Assembly: GCF_901538355.1 (NCBI RefSeq)
Contig: NZ_LR593887.1
Span: 2,704,920 to 2,768,919, forward strand
Reading direction: 5' to 3'
DNA: 64,000 nucleotides
Source: Tuwongella immobilis
Lineage (GTDB): Bacteria > Planctomycetota > Planctomycetia > Gemmatales > Gemmataceae
Both the position numbers and the translations under genes were made by a program. The notes below the pieces were generated by a model. The model worked only from the letters and a program-made list of their open reading frames with translations, did no database searches and was not told where the DNA came from. Positions 40,480 to 49,392 of the stretch are shown one piece after another (position 1 is the first letter of the stretch; the number at the start of each line of letters is the position of its first letter).

Positions 40480-41648
40480 CGTTGGCTCCTGGAGAAAGGG
40501 AGCAACCGGAGGAAGTTGATTTGCGGCGGGCGGCCAATCAAGATTCGGGCCGCATCAGTCACCGCGAATTCCATGGAGTAAAATCGTGCGAACACTGCGG
40601 GGGGGAGTGTCCGGTATAAGCGAGCGAAGACCTGCCAGCGCGACTCGGGCGGAACCAAGCAGAATAACAGTCGGTTGAGCAGGCGTGCGAATTTCCAGCG
40701 ATGCGTCAACCGGCGTGCCAGGGTTGCGATGGCGTTGCGTGCCAATTCGGGTGAGACATCGGCGACTGCGAGCGCGAATCGCAGAGCGACGGGGAAGGAG
40801 TATCCCGTCGCGGGATGGAACCAACCGCCGGCGTAACCCCCGCGAATCGGGGCATCCGATGGCGTCTCAGGCGGCGTCTCGGACGGCGTCTCGGGCAGCG
40901 AATTCGGGTGTGAGCGCCAGGGCATGGGCAGCACTCCGGATTCTTCGCGGATGATGCGCCAATCGGGGACGCGCGCGGAAAGATAATCTCGGATCCGTTG
41001 TTCGATCTGCGGTCGATCGAGTTGTGGCGAATCCGAAAAATAGGTGTCTTCCACGAGGATGCGCCGCTTGGTGAACGGCAGAGTGTAGAAAAAGTGGAAG
41101 CCATCGATTTGCGGCACGGTGGCATCCATCACGACTGGGGCAGATTCAGGCCAGTCGCGGTCGGTTTCGATTTCCCAGCCGATGAATTTCTGGTAGCCGC
41201 ACCCCGTTGGGGATTCCAGCGGACCTCGTGAATCGATCACACATTTGGCCGATAGTTCAGTACCATCCGCACATTCGATGCGGTTGTGCGTGAGTCGGAC
41301 GGCAGGGGTCTTCAACCAAATGCGGCAGCCGTCGCGGTTCAAACTCGCCGAGACAACATCGGCAAAGCGATCCGAGGAGATCGTTGAGTAAGCCGCGTTC
41401 AAGCGACGCGACTGATTGGGAAATCGCGTGTCGTATTGCGGCCAATGTGCGGTAATGAGCGGTTGAATGATCGTGTTCGCCGCTGGGGGCACATCCCCAG
41501 AGTGGAATGACCAAGTGTGATTGCCACCGATGCGGTCGCTGGCTTCGATCAACGCGATGCGTGCCGATGGCTTGCGTTCGCGGAGAGCCAAGGCGAGTAG
41601 TCCGCTTTGCAGGCCGCCCCCGACCAAAATGTAGTCGAATTCCGTCAT
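40476..41648 (-). CDS. crtY: Lycopene beta-cyclase (CrtY type)
   Basis: Cyclises lycopene to beta-carotene. The 390-residue flavoprotein has an N-terminal GGGLQSGLLALAL nucleotide-binding motif, GGNHTWSFH, and GYQKFIGWEIETD, typical of CrtY cyclases; FHFFYTLPFTKRRILVEDTYF is also diagnostic. The C-terminal GGYAGGWFHPATGYSFPVA is conserved. A Pro/Glu/Thr repeat (PETPSETPPETPSDAP) has been inserted at about residue 255, encoded by a short imperfect tandem repeat at 40858-40908. The start overlaps the blh stop as ATGA. Confidence 0.9.
   Translation of the reverse strand: MTEFDYILVGGGLQSGLLALALRERKPSARIALIEASDRIGGNHTWSFHSGDVPPAANTIIQPLITAHWPQYDTRFPNQSRRLNAAYSTISSDRFADVVSASLNRDGCRIWLKTPAVRLTHNRIECADGTELSAKCVIDSRGPLESPTGCGYQKFIGWEIETDRDWPESAPVVMDATVPQIDGFHFFYTLPFTKRRILVEDTYFSDSPQLDRPQIEQRIRDYLSARVPDWRIIREESGVLPMPWRSHPNSLPETPSETPPETPSDAPIRGGYAGGWFHPATGYSFPVALRFALAVADVSPELARNAIATLARRLTHRWKFARLLNRLLFCLVPPESRWQVFARLYRTLPPAVFARFYSMEFAVTDAARILIGRPPQINFLRLLPFSRSQR
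40858..40908 (-). repeat. Short tandem repeat inside crtY
   Basis: The + strand shows GGCGTCTC three times, in 12-base units, together with related GGC/GGA variants. In the protein it encodes PETP/SETP-like units. It keeps the crtY frame. Confidence 0.6.
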
Positions 41649-42469
41649 GGGGAAACCTCCGCAAAGGGATTCTGATGATCCGGTACCGCCCAATGCAGCA
41701 GCAGATGCGGCACCGCAACCACGCTCAACCCGATGAAACCGGCTTGCACCAATTTCGGCTCAATGGGGTGACCGGATGTCAGCCACCAACCGAGAGCGAT
41801 GAGCAGACTCGCGCCCATCGATAAGGGGAGCGAGTCCCAGGCGACTCGCAAGAATCCCAGTCGGGGATTCGAGTCATTGGCAAATCGTGCGAGCCGCACC
41901 AATTCCCAGGCCGAGTGCCAGCCACAGAAGTAGATCAAGAACCCCACCAGCGGGGGCGTGAACGCAAAAATTCCAATGAATCCGAGGGTGATCAGACCCG
42001 CTCGCAAGCCGTCCATGAATCGAGACAGAATCGCGGTGATGACCAACAGCCCGAGAAGCGATTGCGTTTCGGGGCGAAACAACATCTCGGATGGCCAGCG
42101 TTGATTCGGGACGACCCAACTCAGAAGTTCCGTGAATGTCTGGGGTTGCAGCAGCGCGGGCACCCAGACGACCAACCCGCCGACAGCGATGAGGCGAACG
42201 AGCGTTTGCCGCCGCGAGGACATCGATTCGGCAAGTCCGAAGTGAATCGCCGAGAGCAACACAAAGCCCGCCAGGGTGACCAGTGGCATCACCAGCCACC
42301 CCAGCAGGACGAGCATCATGATTCCCAGGTATCCCGTTGCAAACAGCATCACCCAGTGCCGGCCAAATTTCGGGCGAAGGAACATCCGACCGAATCGGTG
42401 GTCGAGTCCGCCGTGTGGCATCCCGACCAAAGCGACCAAGCAGACGAATGCGATGGCTTGCAGCGGCAT
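41645..42469 (-). CDS. blh: Brp/Blh-type beta-carotene 15,15'-dioxygenase
   Basis: Membrane enzyme that cleaves beta-carotene to two retinal, the chromophore of the rhodopsin encoded next to it. The 274 residues are largely hydrophobic (about seven helices). The histidine-rich motifs of the family are visible: GMPHGGLDH (16-24), AIHFGLAE, CGWHSAWEL and VPHLLLHW. GGAGAGG precedes the ATG at 42469. It lies 17 bases after the rhodopsin stop and overlaps crtY. Confidence 0.93.
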   Translation of the reverse strand: MPLQAIAFVCLVALVGMPHGGLDHRFGRMFLRPKFGRHWVMLFATGYLGIMMLVLLGWLVMPLVTLAGFVLLSAIHFGLAESMSSRRQTLVRLIAVGGLVVWVPALLQPQTFTELLSWVVPNQRWPSEMLFRPETQSLLGLLVITAILSRFMDGLRAGLITLGFIGIFAFTPPLVGFLIYFCGWHSAWELVRLARFANDSNPRLGFLRVAWDSLPLSMGASLLIALGWWLTSGHPIEPKLVQAGFIGLSVVAVPHLLLHWAVPDHQNPFAEVSP

Positions 42470-42486
42470 GGGAACCTCTCCGTCAC

Positions 42487-43323
42487 TTAGGCCATGACGG
42501 CGGCGGCCTTCATTTGCTCGGCTCGTTCTTCATCGGTCATCGATTCAGTCTTGGCACGAGCGATGAAGAAAATCAGCAGGCCGAAGCCAGCCTTCGCGGT
42601 GATGTCCGCAATCGCATAGCCGATCTGCGTGCCGACCACGCCCAAGCCCGATTTTTCCGGAATGAGGCCCGGAATGGCGCCCGGCAGCGAATCGCCGCGG
42701 ATACCATAGGCGATCGGGTAGAACATCCAGGTGGCGACAATCAACAGGCGGGCGAACGACACCAGCGAGCGTACCGAAGGCGGTTGCGTGGCCAGCGACT
42801 TGCCCAATTCCACCCAGAGAATGAACAGGATGTACAGGAACGGCAGGGTGCTGAGCATGCCCCAAACCATCAGAGTTGTCCAGTCCTGCGTAATTTCACC
42901 CGGATAGCCCAGGCCGATCATCAACGCGGCCGCGATGACCAGTTTCGTCAGCATCGGACGAGCGACTTCCTTGGCCAGACCCATGACGGCGATCAGCTCG
43001 ACCATCAGCAAGGGTACGGTGAGAATCCAGTCTGCGTAGCGGTAGAAGTCGTTGAATCCTTTGCCAGTCGGGCTGAACGAACCGTCGGCGTAGCCAAATG
43101 CCGATTGCCAACTGAGTCGGATCATGAAGTAGTGGTAGCAGGCGATTGCCACGACCAGGCCCGAAACCATCAGTGCCGGGCGATACTTCGGCGCAACCAG
43201 GGATCGTGCAGCAAAGAAGAAGATGGCTGCCGCACCCATGGTGGCCACGGTGAGCGAAAACATGTTGTCCACAATGTTGAACTGAAATGCGCTCAGTTGT
43301 GGGAGAGAGCCTAGAAGCATCAT
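42487..43323 (-). CDS. Proton-pumping rhodopsin, xanthorhodopsin/Gloeobacter clade
   Basis: Seven-helix retinal protein, predicted light-driven outward proton pump. With the start at 43323 (MMLLGSLPQ; GGAG seven bases upstream; 43335 is also possible) there are 278 residues. Key sites: H64 near the counterion, the helix-C DTE triad D98, T102, E109 in YRYADWILTVPLLMVEL, and the retinal lysine K244 in DITAKAGFG. L106 is at the spectral-tuning position, which predicts green absorption. Helix E has VWG with G155 at the fenestration glycine position of xanthorhodopsin and Gloeobacter rhodopsin, which makes room for a carotenoid antenna. Clade-specific stretches are GYPGEI and YPIAYGI. First gene of the operon. 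Confidence 0.95.
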   Translation of the reverse strand: MMLLGSLPQLSAFQFNIVDNMFSLTVATMGAAAIFFFAARSLVAPKYRPALMVSGLVVAIACYHYFMIRLSWQSAFGYADGSFSPTGKGFNDFYRYADWILTVPLLMVELIAVMGLAKEVARPMLTKLVIAAALMIGLGYPGEITQDWTTLMVWGMLSTLPFLYILFILWVELGKSLATQPPSVRSLVSFARLLIVATWMFYPIAYGIRGDSLPGAIPGLIPEKSGLGVVGTQIGYAIADITAKAGFGLLIFFIARAKTESMTDEERAEQMKAAAVMA

Positions 43324-44572
43324 CGGATTCTCCATCGGGATTCAAAAATTCGTGCCAAGTCGTTGAAATCAAACCAGTTGCGAAAGCGATGTCGATTGTC
43401 TCAATCATGGAGACAATCCGGGGTTGCGTGGGCGAGGGATCGTCCGTGCAGGCACTGGTGCGCAGTGCTGCGGGCCGATGCATTGCTGCAACGGAAGCAT
43501 GCGTGGAACGGCCATACGATGATCATCCAAGGATGACCACGCAAAGCGGATCATTCAATCGGGAAACGGGTCACCAGCGAAGTCTGTTCAGGAGCGCAAT
43601 CCCGCGCGGTGTGATCCTGGACGAACCGAGGGATGGTTCGCCTGTCGAAACATTCAGAAGCCGTGAGTGAGAAATCTGCCCAGATTCGATCCGCGTGACT
43701 GGGATCAATCGGGTTACCTGGAAATTGTGGGGCGATGCGGCATACTCGGCATTTGGCAGAGCAACGGTCTCGCCTGCACTTGGGAGAAGATCCCCAATAC
43801 CGGATCGATTCATCTCCCATGAGGGGGATCGATCTGCTTCTCCAGGTTGACTATCGAACCGTCGCACACTCCGAAACTTCACCGACGGGCGTCAAGAATT
43901 ACGAAAATTTAACTTGTCTTCTGAGTCGGTGTTGATCCGAGTGACGATTCACAATCATTCTTAGGGCACCCAAATGCCCGAAGTCGAGCAGAAACTGCTG
44001 AAGTATTCGACTTTGCAGGAATCCAAAATGGGACCATTCAGAAGTAGAATCGTCCGGAAATCGAGAAATTGAATGGCGGCGATTGGATGAGGCGGTGAAG
44101 TCGAGGCGGACAAGGAACGGGACAGTTCCGTGGAGATGCGATCATTCGGATGCAATTCATGTCGGTTGGATGATATCGTTTGATGGCTCATGAATTGCGC
44201 GAAAAAGGAAAAAAGAGCGGTTCAGAAAAACCGAAAAAAAGGGAAGAATTCGATGCGAATTTCACTTGCATTGATTGATGAAGAATGTCAACTTAAACCG
44301 ATCACTCTTCATGAGTTCCTCATGAGATTCGTCGGTTTGAGATTGTTGTGTCGGGCGTTAGATCATTCAGGACTCGCAATTCCTGAGTTCTTCTGACGAA
44401 CTGAGTGACCAAGAAGTTCCTGAAAACTTGGCGCAATTTGGATCGTCAAAACGAAGAATCGAAATTCGTTGAGATTGATCCGTTTCGAACTTGACGATGA
44501 CAGTTGATGAGGAAATAATGAAAGTGGCTTGATCCCTTCTTATGTGATTCTTCGTTCACGACAGGTGCCGTT
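43324..44572. other. Long intergenic region upstream of the rhodopsin operon
   Basis: About 1.25 kb, the longest protein-free stretch apart from the rRNA spacers. Only short open frames without domains. It must hold the rhodopsin promoter (minus) and the DUF1559 promoter (plus). The one clear element is the palindrome at 43394-43418. Confidence 0.5.
43394..43418 (-). promoter_or_regulatory. Palindrome upstream of the rhodopsin operon
   Basis: Perfect 9-bp inverted repeat GATTGTCTC (43394-43402) / GAGACAATC (43410-43418) with a 7-base spacer, about 70-95 bases before the rhodopsin start. It looks like a dimeric regulator operator. MerR-type light regulators of carotenoid genes bind long palindromes, but no regulator gene is seen here. 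An RNA hairpin in the leader is the alternative. Confidence 0.45.
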
Positions 44573-45436
44573 ATGCCGCTTCTCTCCAAGCGACGCCGAC
44601 TCTGGTCGGCATTTACGCTCATTGAGCTATTGGTCGTCATCGCCATTATCGCGATTCTCATCGGTTTGCTCCTGCCAGCAGTGCAAAAGGTTCGTGAAGC
44701 TGCTGCCCGGATGCGTTGCCAAAACAACCTGAAGCAAATGGGCTTGGCCGCCCACAGCTTCCATGATGCGCGAGGCACGCTCGCGTTGAATGGTGGCAAC
44801 ACCACCAACCCCAGCGATTGGTGCTGGGCGTTCCAGATTCTGCCGCTGATTGAACAAGAAAGCCTCTTCCGTATCGTCGATGCCCATGCCCGAGCCAATC
44901 CGGGTGGCGGCGGCGGCGGGACGGACATCCCCAACGCGACGCGTTTGGGTGTGCCCATCTATATTTGCCCCTCGCGCGCTCGGACTCCGTTCAGCAGCAC
45001 GGGAGCCAACTCCCCGGGTTGGAACGGCCCGTTCATCGATTATAAGATCAACTGGACCAGCTTCCCCAGCAATAGCTTGCTCTCCGGCGTGACGCGCACG
45101 ATGTCGTCGGTGTCCAACGGCAAGGGCACCAGCAACACGATTTATGTGGGCCACGGTTATCTCAGCCCGAATGAATATTCGCGGACTCACGGTAGCAACT
45201 GGGAAGAAGTGATTTACTCCGGTGGCTACGGTGGCACCGGTCGTGGAAGCACGGCTCTCTCGAAGGACGTTCGCAGCATCGGTCAAGGTGATCGCTGGGG
45301 ATCGCCGCACGAAGGCGGTTGCCCGTTCTTGATGTGCGATGGTAGCGTCCGCATGGTCAACTACAACTTGAATGGCACCGCCGCCCTCGATTCGGCGCTC
45401 CGCTTCAACGACGACCGTCCGTTGTCCCTGGATTGA
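44573..45436 (+). CDS. DUF1559 pilin-like protein
   Basis: Planctomycete type-IV-pilin/pseudopilin-like protein of 287 residues. The prepilin motif FTLIELLVVIAIIAILIGLLLP has the +5 glutamate and a hydrophobic helix. The C-terminal H-x9-DG motif is HEGGCPFLMCDG. These are the two family marks of DUF1559. After peptidase cleavage the protein is probably anchored at or assembled on the membrane. Many paralogues usually occur per genome. It is followed by a lipoprotein gene, a common pairing. Confidence 0.92.
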   Translation: MPLLSKRRRLWSAFTLIELLVVIAIIAILIGLLLPAVQKVREAAARMRCQNNLKQMGLAAHSFHDARGTLALNGGNTTNPSDWCWAFQILPLIEQESLFRIVDAHARANPGGGGGGTDIPNATRLGVPIYICPSRARTPFSSTGANSPGWNGPFIDYKINWTSFPSNSLLSGVTRTMSSVSNGKGTSNTIYVGHGYLSPNEYSRTHGSNWEEVIYSGGYGGTGRGSTALSKDVRSIGQGDRWGSPHEGGCPFLMCDGSVRMVNYNLNGTAALDSALRFNDDRPLSLD

Positions 45437-45465
45437 TTTTGTTGCGATTGTTCGCATCCACATCA

Positions 45466-45507
45466 CTGGGGCTACATCGGGGAAACTCGACGTAGCCTCA
45501 GTTTGTT
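45466..45507 (+). terminator. Possible terminator after the DUF1559 gene
   Basis: Imperfect stem TGGGGCTAC / GTAGCCTCA with an ATCG...CGAC inner part, ending in GTTTGTTC. Moderate only. Confidence 0.45.
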
Positions 45508-45620
45508 CATCGGTGAATCCTGTCTCAATTCTGCCGATCGGCAACTGACTTCCATGCGATTGGCCACCGCGAATTGGGCGGGTGTTCGTTGTTCTTCCTC
45601 TTCGAATGGGACTCTCCTCC

Positions 45621-46082
45621 ATGAATCGATTGCGGCTGATTGGGCAAATGACGCTGCTGGCAGGTTGCACCCTGCTGGTGGTCGGCTGCGGTGGGACGCC
45701 AGACGGCATCACCGTGAAGGGAAAATTAGTGACGCCACCCGGATTGAAATTGCTCAAAGACGATAACATTCAGATTGATTTCTTCCCCGCCAACGATGCT
45801 GGATCGGCGGCAACCGCTCAATGCACCGGCGAATCACTCGAATTCACCCTCAACCGTGGCGTCGGCGAAGGGGTGTTGGCGGGCGACTACAAAGTGTCGG
45901 TGATGGTTCAGGCGTATCCGGGATCGCAGGGAATCGAGAAACGGCGGCAAGTTTATGAGAAAATCAATAATGATTTCAATCGAGACACGACGCCGTTGAA
46001 GTATTCGATTCCAAGCGGTTCGCCGAGCCAGACGCACAATCTGACGGTGGACTTAGCGAAGAAAGCCGTGACCGCAAACTGA
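45621..46082 (+). CDS. Small lipoprotein, unknown function
   Basis: 153 residues from the ATG at 45621 (MNRLRLIGQM). The signal peptide has a lipobox at LLVVGC (C23), with LLAGC (C16) as an alternative. The rest looks like a small beta-sandwich (GITVKGKLVTPPG, LNRGVGEGVLAGDYKVSVMV), similar in outline to the carboxypeptidase-regulatory-like/transthyretin-type domains that often follow DUF1559 genes in planctomycetes. No enzyme motif. Confidence 0.7.
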   Translation: MNRLRLIGQMTLLAGCTLLVVGCGGTPDGITVKGKLVTPPGLKLLKDDNIQIDFFPANDAGSAATAQCTGESLEFTLNRGVGEGVLAGDYKVSVMVQAYPGSQGIEKRRQVYEKINNDFNRDTTPLKYSIPSGSPSQTHNLTVDLAKKAVTAN

Positions 46083-46112
46083 CGGCCACACGGACCAACC
46101 ATTCAGATGATC

Positions 46113-46148
46113 GCAATCGGAGGCTTCACCCCCTCCGATTGCTTGTTT
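46113..46148 (+). terminator. Terminator after the small lipoprotein gene
   Basis: Perfect 11-bp stem GCAATCGGAGG (46113-46123) / CCTCCGATTGC (46132-46142), followed by TTGTTTAT. It also argues that the next gene starts at 46179 and not at the upstream ATG at 46107. Confidence 0.75.
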
Positions 46149-46178
46149 ATCAGCTTCCTCTCTCGGCTGAGTGACATC

Positions 46179-47894
46179 ATGATCCAACGCATGGTAATTG
46201 GCGTGGGGGTGATTTTCGTCGGCACAATTGTCGGCATCTTGGGGTGTCGGCCCGCTCCCATTTCGACGACGGACTCCGACCCGACTGCGGTCACGGTCAC
46301 CGAAACCGGCCCGCTCTGGTTTGAAGACATATCCTCGCAAGTTGGTTTGACCAGCATTCATGACCCCGGACCCACCGAACGCTACTTCATGCCCGCCTCG
46401 ATGGCTGCCGGGGCGGCGGTTTTGGATGTGGATGGGGATGGGCGGCTGGATCTGTATCTGCTCAATAATGGTGGACCGACCGGCAAACCCAATCAACTTC
46501 TGCGACAGCGGCCCGATGGCTCGTTTGAGAATATCACCGATGGTTCGGGTGCGGATCTTCGGGGCGATTCCATGGGGTTGGCCGTCGCGGATATCAACCA
46601 TGATGGGCTACCTGATCTCTGTGTCACCCAATATGGGGCGACCAAGTTGCTGCTCAATCGTGGTGGGAAATTCGAGGATATTTCCCAAATTGCCGGAATC
46701 ACGAATCCGCTGTGGGGAATGTCCGCCGTGTGGTTCGATTATGACCGCGATGGCTGGCTGGATCTGTTCGTGGCCAACTATCTGGACTACGACCCGGCCC
46801 ACCTCTGTCGAAATCCGAAGGGCTTGCCCGATTTCTGCGGCCCGAATAGCTTCCAGGGAGTATCGAGCAAACTCTTTCGGCATCAGGGGTTGCGCGATGG
46901 GGTGCCGCATTTTCGGGATGTGAGCATCGAAAGCGGCATTGCCGCAACTCCCGGCCCCGGGTTGGGTGTGGTCGCCGCTGATTTCACCGGAGATGGCTGG
47001 TGCGATCTATTCGTGGCCAATGATGGAAAACCGAATCGCTTGTGGGTCAATCAACGCGATGGACGCTTTGCCGATGAGGCCATTTCTCGCGGTCTTGCCT
47101 ATACCGCCATGGGCCAAGCCTATGCGGGCATGGGAATTGCGCTTGGAGATGTCGATCGGAACGGGTTTCTCGATTTATTTGTGACGCATCTGGGAACGGA
47201 AACGCATACGCTGTGGAAACAAGGACCAGCGGGGATGTTCCGGGATCGAACCAATGACAGTCGCTTGCTAGCGATGAAGTGGCGAGGAACCGGATTCGGG
47301 ACGCTGTTCTCCGATTTTGATTGCGATGGCCATTTGGATCTGGCGATTGTCAACGGTCGTGTCGCCACTGGCGGAAAAGCGACCGGCACGAATCTTGGTT
47401 TCTGGGAAACCTACGCGGAGCGAAATCAACTATTTCGCAACGATGGGGCCGGCCAACTGCAGGATGTGTCGCAGGCGAATCCGGCGTTTTCCGAATCGTG
47501 GAATGTCGCGCGCGGCTTGCTCCGGGCGGATTTCGATGGCGATGGTGGGGTCGATCTGCTGGTCACTCGCACGGGGCAATCGGCACGGTTGTTTCGCAAT
47601 GTGGCCAAGCGGGGGCATTGGCTTGCGGTGCGGGCGATGGATCCGGGGCGAAAGCGCGATGCCTATGGTGCGCAAGTCTCTCTCCGAACCGGGGATACGA
47701 CCCAAGTTCGGTTGATCCAAGCATCCGAAAGTTACCTGAGCAGTAGCCAACCGGTGGCCCATTTTGGACTGGGTGCGATCGACCGCGTGGATGCAATCGA
47801 AATTCGTTGGCCGAATGGAGCCACGGAACGGTTTGCCGGTGGGGCGGTCGATCGATTGATCGAATGCCGACAGGGTGAAGGAACGATGCCATGA
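46179..47894 (+). CDS. FG-GAP/ASPIC-UnbV lipoprotein
   Basis: A 571-residue CRTAC1-like protein. The lipobox is VGILGC (C23). FG-GAP/VCBS-type repeats with calcium-type loops recur (DVDGDGRLDLYL, DYDRDGWLDLFV, DFDCDGHLDLAI), forming a seven-bladed propeller. The C-terminal ASPIC/UnbV domain contains SSQPVAHFGLG and IEIRWPNGATERF. Likely on the outer cell surface; role in adhesion or polymer binding is inferred. The stop overlaps the next TPR gene (ATGA). Confidence 0.88.
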   Translation: MIQRMVIGVGVIFVGTIVGILGCRPAPISTTDSDPTAVTVTETGPLWFEDISSQVGLTSIHDPGPTERYFMPASMAAGAAVLDVDGDGRLDLYLLNNGGPTGKPNQLLRQRPDGSFENITDGSGADLRGDSMGLAVADINHDGLPDLCVTQYGATKLLLNRGGKFEDISQIAGITNPLWGMSAVWFDYDRDGWLDLFVANYLDYDPAHLCRNPKGLPDFCGPNSFQGVSSKLFRHQGLRDGVPHFRDVSIESGIAATPGPGLGVVAADFTGDGWCDLFVANDGKPNRLWVNQRDGRFADEAISRGLAYTAMGQAYAGMGIALGDVDRNGFLDLFVTHLGTETHTLWKQGPAGMFRDRTNDSRLLAMKWRGTGFGTLFSDFDCDGHLDLAIVNGRVATGGKATGTNLGFWETYAERNQLFRNDGAGQLQDVSQANPAFSESWNVARGLLRADFDGDGGVDLLVTRTGQSARLFRNVAKRGHWLAVRAMDPGRKRDAYGAQVSLRTGDTTQVRLIQASESYLSSSQPVAHFGLGAIDRVDAIEIRWPNGATERFAGGAVDRLIECRQGEGTMP

Positions 47895-49282
47895 CTCAAC
47901 CGCAGAATTCCGAAGCGCCGATGACCCGTCCGCGGAGTCGGGCCGGGATGGTGTTATTCGGTCTGCTGGTGCTTGCGATTGCGAGCGTGATTTGGCTCAC
48001 GCTTCCACGGTCGCCCACTCTGCCGATGCCTCCCGAAATTCCCGACGCAATCGCGGAAGTGGAGATTGTCGAAGCGCTTCGGTCCGCACGCGATCGGCTG
48101 ATGCAAGACCGCACGCGGGCGGATCGCTGGGGAGAATATGGGTTGGTTTTGCTCGCACATTTGTTCGATGAAGAGGCCGATCGCTGCTTCGCGCAGGCCG
48201 CCACGCTCGACCCGAATGCCGCGCAGTGGCCTTATGCACGCGGGTTACTCGCCTCCAAACGACAACCCGAACAAGCGGCCGCATGGTTCCAACGGGCTGC
48301 CGAGTTATCCCCCGATTCCGAAAATGGAGCGGCGATGCGATTGCAGTACGCCGACTGGCTTGCCGAACAGCAACAAAGTTCCGAGGCCGAGGCAATCTAC
48401 CGCGAGGAACTCCAGCGCAACGCCCAATCGATACGGGCGCAATTCGGGTTGGCGCAAATTCAGATGCTTCAGGGGCAATCGGAGCAGGCGGAAATCGGCT
48501 TTCGTGCAACGCAAGCGGATCGTTTCGCGGCCAAACGCTCCAAAGTCCAATTGGCAATCCTAGCGAGACAGCGAGGAGAAGCGGAATTGGCCGCTCAGTT
48601 GGAACGCGATCTTGCGGGATTGCCAGCCGATCCGCCATGGCCCGATCCGATTCTGGATGTCACCCTGGGATTGCGAGCGGGTCGCAGGCAACGGGAGCGA
48701 CAAATTCGCGAGCTGGAAGAAGCCGGAAACTACCGAGAGGCAGCGGAGATTTATCTGCGACAAATCGAGCGAGAGCCGACTTTGGAAGATTATGTCGGCG
48801 CTGGTGTCAATTTGGCACGACTTCAGGAGTTTCCCCGCGCGATTTCGCTGCTACAGGAGGCTGAAAGTCGCGCCCCTGCGGATGCGAATGTGCAGTATAC
48901 CCTGGCGCTCGTCCGGTATAGCTCCATCGAAGCCGAATTGGGATCTTCCGTTGGGCGGGCCAAGCATCAAGGGACGTTAGAACAAGTGGTACGGCATGCG
49001 CAGTTGGCTGTGAAGTCCAAGCCGGAGTTTGCCCAAGCGGAACTATTCTGGGGAATGGCCCTGACCCAATTGGGCAAACCCAGCGAAGCGATTCCGCATT
49101 TGCAACGTGCGGCGGCTGGCCAAGCGAACCGCATTGCCCCGCATTTGGCACTCGCAGAAGCGTATCTCCAAACTCGCCAACTCGGAGAAGCGCAATCCGC
49201 ATGGAAGAAAGCCCACCAACTGGAACCAGATGCTCCAGCTGTGCGTGCGTTTCAAGCGCGATTGACCCCATCGAATCCGTAG
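47891..49282 (+). CDS. TPR protein with N-terminal membrane anchor
   Basis: A 463-residue protein with one transmembrane helix (VLFGLLVLAIASVIWLTL) and tandem tetratricopeptide repeats in the rest (ALRSARDRLMQDRTRADRWGEY, EADRCFAQAATLDPNAAQWP, AIPHLQRAAAGQANRI). Overlaps the UnbV gene, so the two products probably work together; UnbV-TPR pairs recur in planctomycetes. The partner is not known. Confidence 0.82.
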   Translation: MTQPQNSEAPMTRPRSRAGMVLFGLLVLAIASVIWLTLPRSPTLPMPPEIPDAIAEVEIVEALRSARDRLMQDRTRADRWGEYGLVLLAHLFDEEADRCFAQAATLDPNAAQWPYARGLLASKRQPEQAAAWFQRAAELSPDSENGAAMRLQYADWLAEQQQSSEAEAIYREELQRNAQSIRAQFGLAQIQMLQGQSEQAEIGFRATQADRFAAKRSKVQLAILARQRGEAELAAQLERDLAGLPADPPWPDPILDVTLGLRAGRRQRERQIRELEEAGNYREAAEIYLRQIEREPTLEDYVGAGVNLARLQEFPRAISLLQEAESRAPADANVQYTLALVRYSSIEAELGSSVGRAKHQGTLEQVVRHAQLAVKSKPEFAQAELFWGMALTQLGKPSEAIPHLQRAAAGQANRIAPHLALAEAYLQTRQLGEAQSAWKKAHQLEPDAPAVRAFQARLTPSNP

Positions 49283-49392
49283 CAATTTTGTCGAATAGCG
49301 GTTCGATAGTTAGCCTAGGAATTCATTTCTTGCAGAAAAATTATGCTGTGGTGGTGAAAAATCTCTTGCGAATGGCATGAACGAGGCTATTC

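Noticed and set aside
43551-43882. Overlapping 89- and 103-codon minus-strand frames before the rhodopsin gene
   Set aside because: No domain, no ribosome-binding site, and they overlap each other in different frames.
46107-46178. Upstream ATG for the FG-GAP/UnbV gene
   Set aside because: The region forms a perfect terminator hairpin (46113-46142), and the ATG at 46179 directly precedes a good lipoprotein signal.
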